From Saksenaea vasiformis B4078 (Eukaryota > Mucoromycota > Mucoromycetes > Mucorales > Saksenaeaceae): a DNA stretch of 64,000 nucleotides. The notes under the pieces were generated by a model. The model ran no database searches. It was not told the DNA's origin and worked only from the letters and a program-made list of their open reading frames with translations. Location: contig JNDT01002032.1 in the NCBI GenBank assembly GCA_000697055.1, positions 31,177 through 95,176 of the forward strand, read 5' to 3'. Each line of letters begins with the position of its first letter. The stretch's first letter is position 1. This document shows positions 24,016 through 35,496 of this stretch, piece after piece. Position numbers and translations under genes: made by a program.

Positions 24016-24342
24016 TTAGATGCAGATCTCGCAGGGATTGGTATTATTGTTGGTGTTGCTGTAAATGTATGAATCCTGTTCCATTTCTTGTTCTTTGGCA
24101 GCTCGTTCAGCAAGCATACGTTCCATGTCTCGTCGCCATTGTGATTTCATGACCAATAATTCAGCCATATCTTTGTATGTCAATTTAGCGACTTCTTGAG
24201 CAGTTCGATCTATCGAAAAAAGAAATGATGGGTTGGTATATTGGGCTTATTGTTTACTATTCTGTTGATAATTACCATATTCTTCATTATCAAAGGTGCT
24301 AGCAAATTCAACTTGGCAGGAAAATTGGACTCGTTTTGTCAT
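24016..24342 (-). CDS. Small conserved fungal protein of unknown function (86 aa)
   Basis: Two exons: 24276-24342 and 24016-24209, joined across a GTAATT...GATAG intron in phase 1. The total is 261 bases. The protein begins MTKRVQFSCQVEFASTFDNE, continues with DRTAQEVAKLTYKDMAELL and a charged helix (QWRRDMERMLAERAAKEQE), and ends in an Asn-rich tail with two cysteines. The pair of blocks V-x-F...EY-D-R-T..EVAKLTYKDM.EL is one I associate with short uncharacterised fungal proteins. The function is unknown; the C-terminal part should form a coiled coil. It is too short and too split to be obvious as an open frame, but the splice signals and phase fit well. The start is the only in-phase ATG of exon 1. 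Confidence 0.7.
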
Positions 24343-25833
24343 GATAAGAGAAGAGAAAAGAAGCAACTTTTTTTTTCCTTTTCTTTTTTTTCGGATTAGG
24401 AAGACTAGATGCATATTTATAACACTTTTTTCGTTCCGCGGAAAGCTAACTTGACCTAATTTTGGCCAGTCTGTGCCCACTCCGCCTTTTTGCGGCTGTT
24501 GAAAACAAAAGGGAAATCATGATTGGCGGCGGGACCGCCTGCCATTGGCTGAGATGCTTGTCACGTTTAATGATAATGCTGAAAAAGGAAATCACTCTCG
24601 GTTCACCGAAGCGAACCTGATGATGCCTTCATCAAACCGGGCTCTCATGAGATCACGCACTTTATTGTTTCAAAGTAGAAACAAAGAACTACTATCATTT
24701 CGCTCGTATTCAGACAACAATAATTAGCAAATTTAGTATAACAAAAGAAGATAAGAGAAGTTCAAAAAAGGTTCCTCATGTATAACACGTGTTTTGCTAA
24801 AACAATAGATTCCATGTGTTTATGGCTATCTGACAGCTCTTCCAACTGTCGTGGTCAAAAGGCTTTACCGAGAATAGAAAAGACACCAACTTTGTCAGGC
24901 CATCCATCTATCGGTTCGGATTATGCCATTGGATTGGTAGCTGCGATCGAAATGTGCAAGGGACCTTGAAGGGGGGACCCTTCTCCCTTCACCTCCTTCG
25001 CTACCCTTCTTCCCGGTTTATAGCTTGGCTCAATTCTAAAGACCACATGAATCCAAAATGATAATAATTTTAAAGCCTTGGCAAGTGAAAGGTACATCAA
25101 AATCTTAGTTATTCATGAATACAAGGCCGTCTTGCGCACAGTCCCATTGCTACCGTTACACTGCTTCCGGGTTTCTATGAATATTGAAGCCAGAAAAAGA
25201 ACAAAGCAAAAGCAGAAAGGAGACTCTTCTCTTATTTTATTTTATTAGTGTGCTATCTGAATTCCATGATTAGGCTCCTGATAGTGCATGTTTTACTGAT
25301 TAAACGCATTGACATCGATGCAGACGATGATATCAACGGGCGGATATGCAGATGAAATTTAGTGGTTCGATTCGTTAGCTATCTTCACAGGTCTGTTCTT
25401 TCAATCTATCAAGGCTAGACTCCCAACGCTGAAACAGAATCACGCGAATCCGTCCGCGTCCTTGCGGGATCTCGCTACGTATTGTGTGTTCCCCCACCCC
25501 TTCCCGTCGGTATAATACCACCACCACCACTACTATTAATGCAGTCGTATGTTTATCAACAGCCATGTCGTCGGGTCGCTTTTCCCTTCTTTTATTTTGG
25601 ATGTCTGCATAAAAGTCAAATAACCCTTCCTAATGAAGCACATCCATGCTTTCAGAGTAACGACAAGGGACCCTTTCCTTGTTTCTTTCGAATGCAGGAA
25701 TCAGCTGATATTTCCCCACAATCCAATGACACTTTGTTTTCCCCAGATATTTATCCACGTAAATAGATAACGTTATTGCTTTCTTTCTTTTTGTTTGTTT
25801 TCGAAATCAATTGTCTATATATCAATTCTTCAT
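24343..25833. other. Intergenic, no gene seen
   Basis: About 1.5 kb between the small protein gene (5' side, pointing left) and the 3' end of TIM13. The open frames at 24545-24727 and 24778-24969 lack recognisable features. The first 150 bases include the T-rich leader of the small protein gene. Confidence 0.4.
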
Positions 25834-26269
25834 TTACAGGCTGCCGCCCATCTGGCTGTGGGACTCGCGCTGAAGTCTAGCAACGTAGGAACGCGACACG
25901 ACGTTCCAGGCTTCCATGTAGCGATCCATGCACTTGGAGAGACAAGCCTGTTCACCGCTTTCGAGGCGAGCACCGGGCTTAGGCACGCACTTCAAGTAGC
26001 ACTTCTCGTTGATTTTCTATTAAACGGTCCAATAATAAAGCTAAGTACCGCGTGCTTTTTAGGTCCAAGATCTCCTTTGTCTTACGTTGATCAACTCCTG
26101 TGCATTGGCCAAGGCAAGTTCGCTGCGAACTTGGTCCATGACTTCTTGCTTCTTGCCGCTCTATTGATATATATTAGCCACTTGTCCATGTACGGAATAA
26201 GTACGCTTTTTTATTTCTCTTTACCAAATCGCCACCACCGAGGTTATAGTTGGAAGAATAGTCGCTCAT
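25834..26269 (-). CDS. TIM13: Mitochondrial intermembrane-space chaperone Tim13
   Basis: Exons on the minus strand: 26225-26269, 26086-26160, 25834-26016; 303 bases, 100 residues. The protein has the twin CX3C motif of small Tim proteins: C46-YLK-C50 and C65-LSK-C69, in the context KCVPKPGARLESGEQACLSKCMDRYMEAWNVVSR, shown here in pieces: PKPG after the first pair and MDRYMEAW after the second. This context is specific to Tim13. With Tim8 it forms a hexameric chaperone that ferries membrane proteins across the intermembrane space; the four cysteines form two disulfides after Mia40-dependent import. A Gly-rich N-terminus (NYNLGGGDL) is usual. A longer antisense open frame covers exon 3 but is a shadow. 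Confidence 0.95.
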
Positions 26270-26970
26270 GTTTGTTGTATGTATATATGACCGTGTGGCA
26301 GAAAAAGCAAGGGCTTGTTTGTGGGCTGGCAGATTTTGTTCATTCGCAAGCCACCCCAGCCTGACGTGTCAGACGGAGAATCAAATACTCATTCACTTTA
26401 CCCAAATGGATAAAGCCGACATCGTATCGTCACAATGTCATTGTGATAAAGAAACCGATGGCATACTCTCTTACAGAGGAAGTCTCTAGAACCATTGAAC
26501 GTTTTTAGCAATTATCAGACACATGAACCATGGATTGCAGCCATGGATAGTAATGAGAAGCCTTGATCTAGTACACTATCAGATGGTGGCATGATTCCTT
26601 ATAAACAAACCTATGACAGTAGCATGAAAACTGTTTGTTATCAAGATGTTACGATTACTGTTTTATCTATTGGTGCTTGAATTGGTACAAACAGTATGCG
26701 GAGATTTTCTAAGCTCATAACGATCTTAGCCAAGTGATCTGTATAACCTATGGCGATTTTCGACATGATCGGTAGAAAGAAAGCATACAAACAAGTTACC
26801 TTTCATTAGCAGCTTGTCCCGATGTGTTCACTGAGCGCTGCTGCTGAAGGGTGCCCTTAATAAAGATATCATTCATAGTCACGGAGGACAATCAGGCAGC
26901 AAGAATCAAAACGTCGTGCGGATTTCTTCCCCTTTCCCTTTTTTTTTTCCTTTTAGTTTTTGTTTTATCC
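26270..26970. promoter_or_regulatory. Divergent intergenic region between TIM13 and the SUN gene
   Basis: About 700 bases separating two oppositely oriented start codons. No coding sequence. A T/C-rich tract (26926-26969) directly precedes the SUN-protein ATG. Confidence 0.45.
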
Positions 26971-29319
26971 ATGGCGATTATTAGCCCTCGACGTGGCATG
27001 CATCGCTCGCCATACCAAACACCTGAATCTTCCATGCAAACAGTGCTGGACTCTAAGGAGCTACATGCACGTTCTGCACCACATCCAAGCATGACTTCCT
27101 CTCGCGACACAACAGTTAACATCGCTACTGCATTTAATCAGGCCATGTCTTCCCCTTCGCCACAAACCTTACCATCTTATTCACGAAGGAATGTCTACTT
27201 CTCCTCTCCTTCCATGCGTTCCCATAATGTTATCAACCACACTGATCCTGATCTGGACGGTGAATCCATTATGATTGAGCACGACTTCAAGGGTAAAGTA
27301 ATGCCTAATATGGATGTTCTCTAACCATCGCTACCATGAATAGGACAGGAACAACAAATGGACGATTTCTTCAATGACAGCGATGATGAAGAGGACAATC
27401 CATTTGCAGAAGTAGAACTTTTAGCAGATAACCCTGAAGAAGAGGAACGGCAACGGCTTTGGGTAGAGGGTTTTGATTCTTCTAGTACTATTCGTACACC
27501 ACTACGTGGTCTTCAAGACGATATCAACGGAACGGTTCCTACAAAAGGCTCAGAAGAGGATGAAGAAGAGGACAGTGGTAGTTCAGACGAAAGTCAGATC
27601 CGGCAGAGTGAAGATGATTTATTTTGGCCGCGAACAAGACGAGTATTTGACACAACTTTTGAACTTAGCATGTTCTGTATTTTTATGGTGTTCTACACGA
27701 TCAAAGAGACGGGTGTTGCCCTCGTCACTTGCTTGTTCCACGTCGTGACCAGTCCGTTTCTGACCGTACTGCGGTTGCTAGGGTGGAATGTGGACGTGAA
27801 CTTTCCAATGTATGCAAGCCATCGCTGGTCGTGGCTTTTCCTGGCGTTAGTCGCTACTCTCCTTGTGAGGGGAGGGAATGTATCTAGTGAGACGTCGGTC
27901 ATCCAACACGTCAGCATGTATGGTCAGCACGCGCTGAATACGATTTCGACCTGGTCACACGCACTGTTCGATAGACAGCCACAGCAGGTTCAGCCAATAC
28001 CTGAATGGGTTCCTAGGAACACAGACGATGTCGCGAAACGACTCATAGCGGTGGAAGAGGCATTGATACTGTTGACACGAGGCTACGAGCAGTTGAGGGA
28101 ACAACCCCATACTACAGTCGAACAAATGTCGAACCTATTAACGGCAATGCAGAGACTGAAGGAGCAAGCGGAACAAGAACAACAAAGGATGGGAGAAATT
28201 TTGGCGAAAACAATGGGATTTGATGCCTTATTGTCTAACGTGCATAGCCGGCTGGACCAGTTGGAGGTATCGCTTAATATGACAAGCATCAAACAGCAAC
28301 ATGTAGACGAACAGCTAGAATCGATTGATCGTCGTGTGACAGATACCCAGAGACTGGAACATACTGTCAAGGAAACCCTTGAAAAATTATCGCAGAACAC
28401 TTTGATACGGTCGGAGGATGGTCATGTGAACGTCTCTCCTGATGTCGAGCGTTGGCTCAAGGATCACTTTGCTACAAAGGATGCAGTGGAGGAGAAACTA
28501 GCGGAATTGTCGTTGTCTGACAAATGGGATATGCCTTTAGAGCAGCAGCTGCCAATGATAGAGAGCATGGTGAAGAATATGATGGAAAAGTTTATCAAGG
28601 ATCAAATAGAACAGGGGTCGATTGTCAGTAGAGAAACAATGACGGAGGAGATCGCTCGTCTTGGCCAGACAGATCACGAAGCCGGTTCGATGTTACTTGA
28701 CTCGTTACTCCAACGACATCATCAAGACATGCTTGGCATACCCGATTTTGCACTTGCTTCACGGGGAGCACGCATTGTTCCTAGGTTAACGTCAGACTCA
28801 TATGCAGTATACCCTCGCAACCCCTTGGCGCGCGGTATCTCTAAACTGACGGGCATTGGGAACAAAGTAACGACGTCACCATGGACAGTTCTCACCTCAA
28901 GCATGCAAGCAGGCGAATGCTGGGCTCTAGACGGCCACAACGGTACGCTAGGCATTGAGTTGAGCCAGCCAATAGCCGTGGAGAGTATAACGCTTGAACA
29001 TTTGACACGCCAGATGGCCATCAATATCGGCAGTGCACCGAAGGATATCGAAATTTGGGGTCTCAAACGTGTCCCTTTCAGCCTATTGAGCACCCCCGAC
29101 TGGCCGTGGGACGCCCCTGACAAGAACGCCGTTTTTCTCGGCCGCTTCCAGTACGATATCAACAAGTCTACGCCTGTACAAACATTTCAATTGAATACGA
29201 ACGATTACACTATTTTTAGGGCAGTGATAGTTCGTATCATGTCCAACTGGGGTAACAATGCATACACCTGTCTGTACAGGGTGCGAGTTCATGGCGTACC
29301 TGCAGAAGAAACAAAGTAA
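26971..29319 (+). CDS. SUN-domain (Sad1/UNC-84) nuclear envelope protein
   Basis: Exon 26971-27292 joins exon 27344-29319 across a 51-base intron (GTAAAG...GAATAG), giving 765 residues. The order is: Ser/Pro-rich nucleoplasmic N-terminus; acidic stretch (NDSDDEEDNPFAEVE); hydrophobic segments around MFCIFMVFYTIKETGVALVT and WLFLALVATLLV; a long coiled coil (about 330-480); and a C-terminal SUN domain with GECWALDGHNGTLGIELSQ, LEHL and APKDIEIWGLK, ending near VRVHGVP. This is the inner-nuclear-membrane half of the LINC bridge, which pairs with a KASH protein in the perinuclear space and links chromatin or telomeres to the cytoskeleton. The ATG at 26971 follows a T-rich leader. Upstream in-frame codons exist but read through an obvious pyrimidine tract. 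Confidence 0.9.
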
Positions 29320-31415
29320 TTCATACATCTATCCCCCTTCCTTCCTATTTTCACGCAATACGCATACACCATATTTATACACACAAACACTGTCGCATAC
29401 ACTTTCTCTCTCTCTCTCTCTTTCGAGCATTGTAAAAAAGAAATTTATAATGAATAGTAATAATTGTTTTTTAACGGATCCGAGCTGAGCACGAAAAGAA
29501 TGAGCTGTGCTTTCAAACATGGACTTTTTACATTCATTCAAAGGAGAACTCTGCGTCATAATCCAAAGAATTGCCTCAGTAGAAGGATATCTGTTCAAAT
29601 CGTAGCAGGATAGTGTACGACAAGGTCTCCACGGCTAACGAATCATTAAAGGGACCATGGATAAGCCATTGCGGATGGTTAACTTCGAAAGTGATCTTAC
29701 CGTCTGGCCGTGTTTGACTATTTGCAAGATCGACTTTTGCTTTTCGCTTCTTTGCCGCAACAGCTGTGGTTCCCACCTTAGCTTTCTAATATCTTGCTTA
29801 ACGTTTACAAGCAACCAAGTTCATGTACTGACGTTTCAAATGGTGACAAACCCTAGGAGCTGTTATATAAGGATCCAAAAACAGCACGTAAACATGGTGC
29901 CCGAATAGAGGAGCGACTTTATGTCATGCATGGGAATACATGTGCCGGTTTACTGCCGAACTATGACATTAAACACCGTGACTTTGAGATCCGAGATTGC
30001 TGAGCTGCAAGGCGGATTCATGTAACAAAGGGTTATATGCAAACGCTGCAGTACCCATTCATGAAGACGCAGAAAAACGCCTTCAGGGACAGACGTCCAT
30101 CGCGTCGTTTAGGTCTCAAATCTGCCATGCAAAACTTGCATAAAAGTAATCGTCTTCGTGTTCTGCGAGTTGTGTATCTCATGAATATTATGCACGCGGC
30201 ATTCTAAATCACTCGTGTTGAACTGGTTCTGCTTTCTCAATTACTGATGCCCAATTCTACCTTGCCCTATACGTGCGAAGCTTACAACTGAGAAGCAACA
30301 AATCGGATGAAAGCTGAGCACGCCATGAAGTCGGAAATCTCATAGAGCAGGGATAACTTATGATCAGTCTCAGTTGATGCCATCCAATCATCACTTTCTA
30401 CCCGCGTGCTTGTTCATTCACAATCAATATATGCAAGCTTTTTTTTTCTTCTTTTTCTTTCTTCTATGTGCATGGTAGAAAACTTCGATGATGACGAATG
30501 GCTTGTTTGTCTGACGGTTGTACCGTGGCTTGACGGTACAACCGACACTGTATTTGTAAGACACCGTTCAACAGTTCTTAATCATACGGGGGACTCCGTT
30601 GTGATGTTTCGAAGACGCATGACAAAGGTGGTTTTAGGGTGTATTTTGAGTTTCATCGGCGGTCTTTGTATGATCAACGGGGGGATAGATGACAATAAAA
30701 TTCTCAGACGCAAAATATATGTTATTTTTAGTCAAAAAGGGATTCTGGAATTATGGACGTCTGTCGTGCCACAATTAAACCAAGCCGGTGAAGGTAGCAA
30801 AGAGATTGAACACCTAGGCAGTTTGTGCACGGGCCGTGTTGCAGGGCATCCAGCTTTCTCGGAGCTTTGGCTAACAAAGGTATAAAAGCCAATCGGAGAT
30901 ATTTTTGTTTTAAAGCTGTCAGTAACAAGTCGCATTTTATTTTTATTTTTCAGCTGACACCTGTTGTTGTTGTTGCTTTAGCAAGATAACGAAAAAACCT
31001 TTTCCCCTTCAGCTGGGGCACGTCTTTTCCTTACTGGGGTGCAAATGATTCGTCCACCGCAGGAAAAACGGAAGGGCAATAGTGCATGGTCAGGGACATG
31101 TGGGTATGTATATATATGTGGGTCCGAACTTTTATTATTATTGTTGTGATCGACGGTTTTTCGTTTATGAGTGAATGTGTGCTACATGAGATCAATGGAA
31201 AATCGGGAAAAAACAAAACCAGGGAGACAGCGACGATCTGTTCAGCCAATGACTTGTCCGGATTTGCGAGCGTGCTTTTTCAGCAAGGATAAATTCAAGC
31301 CGCTTTAAAATAGACGTGGAGCATAGGTATGGGAGGTTAAATAAATATACAGTTATTGAGGAAGGAGAACGGGGGTGGGGGAAGGAAGTATGGACAAGAA
31401 GACAGGATTGACGTT
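29320..31415. other. Intergenic region of 2.1 kb, no gene seen
   Basis: Contains a CT microsatellite (about 29403-29424) in the SUN gene 3' flank and a perfect 11-bp hairpin at 30515-30544. A 159-codon open frame at 30406-30885 has a hydrophobic N-terminus but no recognisable domain or splice partner, so I do not call it a gene. Confidence 0.4.
30515..30544. repeat. Perfect 11-bp inverted repeat, 8-base loop
   Basis: CGGTTGTACCG (30515-30525) and CGGTACAACCG (30534-30544) are exact reverse complements around TGGCTTGA. It is GC-richer than its surroundings and lies in a gene-free stretch. Confidence 0.8.
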
Positions 31416-32712
31416 TTAGAGCGAGACCCAACCCGTTCCAGGTTTGACCCATATGCCACCTTTCTGGAGAAAGGCTACAATAAAATTAGCCGTATCCAAG
31501 GAGACGGAAGACAACGGGAGTTTTACAAGGGATTGGACAATCAGAACGGCTTTGGGATCACCTGATGCCACGATGGCCTGGATGCATTCGGGAAAACTAA
31601 GGTGACAAGCCATGGCAATGTTTGGTTCGGGTCGTGGGCGACCCTGGATAATATAAGTGCAAATTGTGGCGAGATATTGTAGCCGCAGGAGACTATCAAT
31701 GGAGTCTGGTGTTGCAAGGGACCGAATGGCCAGGGCTGAGGCTAGCAACTGACCACCTCCGAGAAACCAATCCAGATGGATTTGGCCATCACTCGTATGT
31801 CGTGCAGATACATGGATCAACCGGAGTGCGGTCTGGATAAGATCTGAAAGTGGGTCATCATCGGGGGGTATCCACTCCGCCATGTACGTCCGAAGAAGGT
31901 CGGGTTTGCTCTTTAGCAACAATTTGACTGCTGAACAGAAGGTGTTGCTACCGTCCATTTTGCCATCAAAACGTTGATCGGCATTAATCAAATCAAATAA
32001 GATCTGATTTGTTGTCTTGGTGCTATGATGCCCCCCGGTGGAACTGTTTGCACGCCCGACCACGAGCAGCTCCGAGACGTCAAGATAGCTACATGCCAGA
32101 TAGGCCAAACCTTGTGACACCATCTCTGGCAGTTGTTGCTCAAGTCCACATGCCAGATGAACTAGCGGCTGCAGTTGGGAACCGATGGATGTATATAATC
32201 TCGATTCATAAAAATAGCGTTCGACTGTCGTTTGAACGCCGTAACGCTGGATTTCTTGGTCGAAAAAGTCAAGATAATCGCCATAAGCTCTATATAGATA
32301 AAGAAAAAGGATCAGCTCATTTGTCATTCTCCCTGAAAAGAGTAAAAAAAAAACTTACGAGTGGTGACCCAGATATTCTTGCCAATTATGTTGATGAATA
32401 ACATGACTTGGTCGTTGTAATGGTTCCAAGTCTGGGAGAATCGTATGGTAGGCTTGTGTCAATTGTCTTTGATCAGCTACGGTCAATGGAGTCAGTCAGT
32501 AAAGGATTGCCTCATTCGTTATTTACAGGCATACCTCCGAATTCATGCAACGTCAGCAGAACTCTTGTTAAAACATTAGGTCTGTCGCGATGTTCCATAT
32601 GATAGACATTGTGATGTTTCTGGATAAGTTCAGCTAACAGTGAACGTGTATCATTTGTTGGGCGAGGAAATGGTGATATTGGCGCAGGAGCAATTTGCAT
32701 GGTGGTGTTCAT
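31416..32712 (-). CDS. Questin-oxidase-like protein (AflY/DUF4243 family)
   Basis: Exons on the minus strand: 32535-32712, 32359-32476, 31416-32289; 1170 bases, 389 residues. The N-terminal block LIQKHHNVYHMEHRD..LTRVLLTLHEFGG followed by AYHTILPDLEPL, then HNWQEYLG and YLDFFDQEI, follows the questin oxidase family. Its members include AflY and GedK-type Baeyer-Villiger enzymes that cleave anthraquinone rings in fungal polyketide pathways. The later part has His/Cys-rich helices (GLVHLACGLE-like: LVHLACGLEQQLP), typical of the family core. No polyketide synthase lies in this window, so a secondary-metabolite role is not indicated; early fungi carry stand-alone members of unknown substrate. 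The start ATG at 32712 was preferred over one 34 codons upstream because the upstream part reads through a pyrimidine tract. Confidence 0.8.
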
Positions 32713-33188
32713 AATGGTAGGACGCAAGAAGAAAGGGTGAAAGGAAAAAAAGAAAAAAGAGAAGGAGATAAGGTAGATGGTGTTTTCTCTGGGCTCTTTT
32801 ATATGCGCAGGCAAAAAGGGTTAGAAGGAAAAGTCACTTGGGTAATTTTCTTTGAATAACCAATTCACCTGTTGCTATTCTCGTACACTTTAGACTTTTG
32901 TGCAACCGAGCCAATATAGGAAAATAAAGCGCGCTTTGTTACTTACAGCCTAGAATTGTACACATATGACATATACACATATTTATATAGGTGTACGTTT
33001 ACGCTTGTTTCACTTGCATTAACCCTTGCTTGTAACCCAAACGTGTCGTCGTGTGGTAATACAAGCCCAATGTTATTTCTATGAAAGGTAATTTCCGTCA
33101 ATGAAGGGTTTGGATCGTTATTTCATTATTGCTATGTTGTATCGAATTTTCCATGGAATAAATTGGCTAGCTTTCTCTATAGGGATAA
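32713..33188. other. Intergenic, no gene seen
   Basis: Promoter side of the questin-oxidase-like gene (a C/T-rich tract on the minus strand near 32720-32770) and 3' flank of the LRR gene. A run of TATA-like A/T sequence lies at 32960-32995. Confidence 0.4.
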
Positions 33189-34568
33189 TCAAAGATTTTG
33201 CTCTGACGCAGCCTGTACCGCCGCAGTAATCCAGTCCATGCTTCCATATACCAACGGCATCAGTGGTGGCTGCACACGAACCTTCCTCCGACTTTGATTT
33301 TCCCTGGTTACCTTTAGGTATGTTTGCCAGCACCTGGTAGAGCAAAAGTGCACTTTTCTAACGACGGACGGATGACCCCTGTATCCTTTGATTTGAATTG
33401 ATGCGACCCATTCGTGAATGTAGGGACACTGACACCCAGGACATGTTCGCCCTTTGGTGCGCAGATCACTGACAATGGAATCGGGAAGTAGACCCTGACC
33501 GGTGCCACCATCACCAAAATTAGCCTGCAGCGCCATCCGCATAGCCAATTCGCGCAGCGAATGGATGGACGGACCTTCGGAAAGAATACGACCATCCTCG
33601 TCACGGCTGTAACTGGTGTTTGTAACGGGATTGCCGTTTAGCACGACGTTCGTTCGGCATTCCAATATGTCATTTGGCACCATGGTCAGATCATTCTCAC
33701 TTACGTCCAATAGCTCCAAGCGGATCAGCTGAGCCAGATCTAGCGGCAGTATCTGAATCTGGTTCTTTGAAACGTCGATCGTCCGTAAATCAACACATCG
33801 TACGATGGATGGCGGCAAAGACTGAATAAGGTTATTCGATAGGCGGAGATGCATTAGCGCCGGAGGAAGCTCTGCCGGAATCTGGCGTAACTGGTTGTGT
33901 GACACGTCTAGTTCTGCAAGTCCACACATGTCACCTATCTCTGCTGGCAGCTCAACTAAGGCATTCCCACCAAACTCAGATCCCAGTTGCAAGTACCGCA
34001 ACTGCTGCCATTGGTCAACCGTCCGTGGCAGGCTGTCGATCTCATTTGCGTCCAGGCGCAGACTGATCAGCGTCGGCAGACAGACTGGCAGTTCCTCCGG
34101 AATACATTGCAGTTGATTCTGAGAAAGGATTAGGACTTCTAATCCCGTCAACTCGCAGATAGGTGTTGGAACCCTTGTCAATCGGTTCGATGACAAGTTG
34201 AGCTCTTTAAGTTTACCAAGAGACCCTACCACAGGAGGCAGCGTCGTCAGATGGTTATGTGATAGGTCAAGTTGCACCAGGTTTTCTTGGAAACGTGTAA
34301 GACCTGGCCATCTCTGGAGATCATGAACAAGGTCATCCCCCTGCAACTGGCGACGACGGAGAACTAATGCATCGCTGTTATAGGCCTTTTCCCCATCATC
34401 TTCCTTTCTTTCCCCATGTGCTGGCATCCCACTATTCGACAGATAAGTTCCAGATAGGCAGATGAGTGGCTTCGTAGCGCTCTCTTCGCTCGATGGCTCT
34501 TCATCTATGGAAAGAAGTTCATTTACTGAAACACCGACAAGCGTCTGGCCAGAAGACAAGTACGACAT
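33189..34568 (-). CDS. LRRC58-like leucine-rich repeat protein with C-terminal Cys finger
   Basis: A single exon of 459 residues. About ten leucine-rich repeats of the LxxLxLSxNxLxxLP type occupy roughly residues 95-325 (for example LVQLDLSHNHLTTLPPVVGS and LELLDVSENDLTMVP). Beyond them the C-terminus runs SLRELAMRM, then LPDSIVSDL, CPGCQCPYI, VHFCSTRCW. The order of a SL.ELA helix, a LP..I...L segment, a CPxC pair and a late FCSxxC pair matches animal LRRC58. The four cysteines probably bind zinc. The cellular role in fungi is unknown; LRR proteins of this kind are usually binding scaffolds or ubiquitin-ligase adaptors, which is inference here. No introns. The start is the first Met and lies downstream of an A/T-rich flank. 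Confidence 0.75.
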   Translation of the reverse strand: MSYLSSGQTLVGVSVNELLSIDEEPSSEESATKPLICLSGTYLSNSGMPAHGERKEDDGEKAYNSDALVLRRRQLQGDDLVHDLQRWPGLTRFQENLVQLDLSHNHLTTLPPVVGSLGKLKELNLSSNRLTRVPTPICELTGLEVLILSQNQLQCIPEELPVCLPTLISLRLDANEIDSLPRTVDQWQQLRYLQLGSEFGGNALVELPAEIGDMCGLAELDVSHNQLRQIPAELPPALMHLRLSNNLIQSLPPSIVRCVDLRTIDVSKNQIQILPLDLAQLIRLELLDVSENDLTMVPNDILECRTNVVLNGNPVTNTSYSRDEDGRILSEGPSIHSLRELAMRMALQANFGDGGTGQGLLPDSIVSDLRTKGRTCPGCQCPYIHEWVASIQIKGYRGHPSVVRKVHFCSTRCWQTYLKVTRENQSRRKVRVQPPLMPLVYGSMDWITAAVQAASEQNL

Positions 34569-35496
34569 GGGACAAAGGAAAAAAAAAGGAAAGAAAATCT
34601 TGTTTCCAAAAAATCTGATAAAAAATTCTTCTGTTTGTATAACCGTACTATAAGTATTCTTTATCTGATTGTCATGCAGCTCAACATTTGAACCTTCTAA
34701 CGATGCAGCTACCCTATCTGTGTAAAGTAAGGAAGTAGGTTATTGCATCGGTTTTTCTCTTCTTACTTTGTATTTACACATCCCGAGTTTGGCATTGTAC
34801 TTTTTGGAGGAAGTATTCATCAGACGACGTGTTTGTATAGGTTCATATGACATACATGTATAAAAAAGAAACAACAAAGTTGTCCTGAATCACTATATAT
34901 TTATGTTGCTGACAGTTGATAAAAGAAAGCAAATTCATCTAAATGTCACCATCCAGATCTGTTCATAAGATTTAGTGTTGTTTCCATCCGACGCAACCAA
35001 CGGTTGCCGAGCGTTACGCTCAGATCAGCTCACGTAAAGAAAATTTGCAACACATACGAGAAGTGGATAGTTAGAAGGAGCATCTAATCTATAGCAGCTA
35101 TAAACGCAGGAGAAATTTTACTGTTCTTTTTCCCGTTAGAAAAGCACAAGGATCGTTGACGCAGTTTCAGCGTTACGTAAAAGGTGTCTCTCGTTGTTCG
35201 GCTTTACAAACAGGTCAGCAAGATCCTCTGTTGCTTTCTTTTTCGATCATCTTAGACAGATGAAAATGAGAGGAGAGGGAACAGACTCTCAATAATGCAG
35301 CTATAATTTTACCTTGCCTTTTATCTGTTAAAGCAAGATACTGCCAATAAAAAGTAGTTTGACACACTATTTCTTTTCATTTTAAGTTACTGATGATATG
35401 CTACGATGAAGAAAGATAAAGCTAGGATAAAAGTGTATGTGTCTATGAATATGTAACAAAACAAAAAAAATGTACATGGGCAGTCCTTTTTTCCTT
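34569..35496. other. Intergenic, no gene seen
   Basis: About 930 bases holding the LRR gene promoter and the NMD3 3' flank. Only very short open frames are present. Confidence 0.45.

Noticed and set aside
25363..25379. GGTTCGATTCG, a tRNA B-box look-alike
   Set aside because: No matching A box 35-45 bases upstream, and the acceptor ends do not pair; not a tRNA.
25795..26364. Long plus-strand open frame of 189 codons
   Set aside because: It is antisense to TIM13 exons, whose twin CX3C protein is unambiguous; the plus-strand frame has no domain.
30406..30885. 159-codon plus-strand open frame with a hydrophobic start
   Set aside because: No recognisable motif, no splice partner, and an odd composition; it also runs through the 11-bp hairpin. 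Kept as noncoding.
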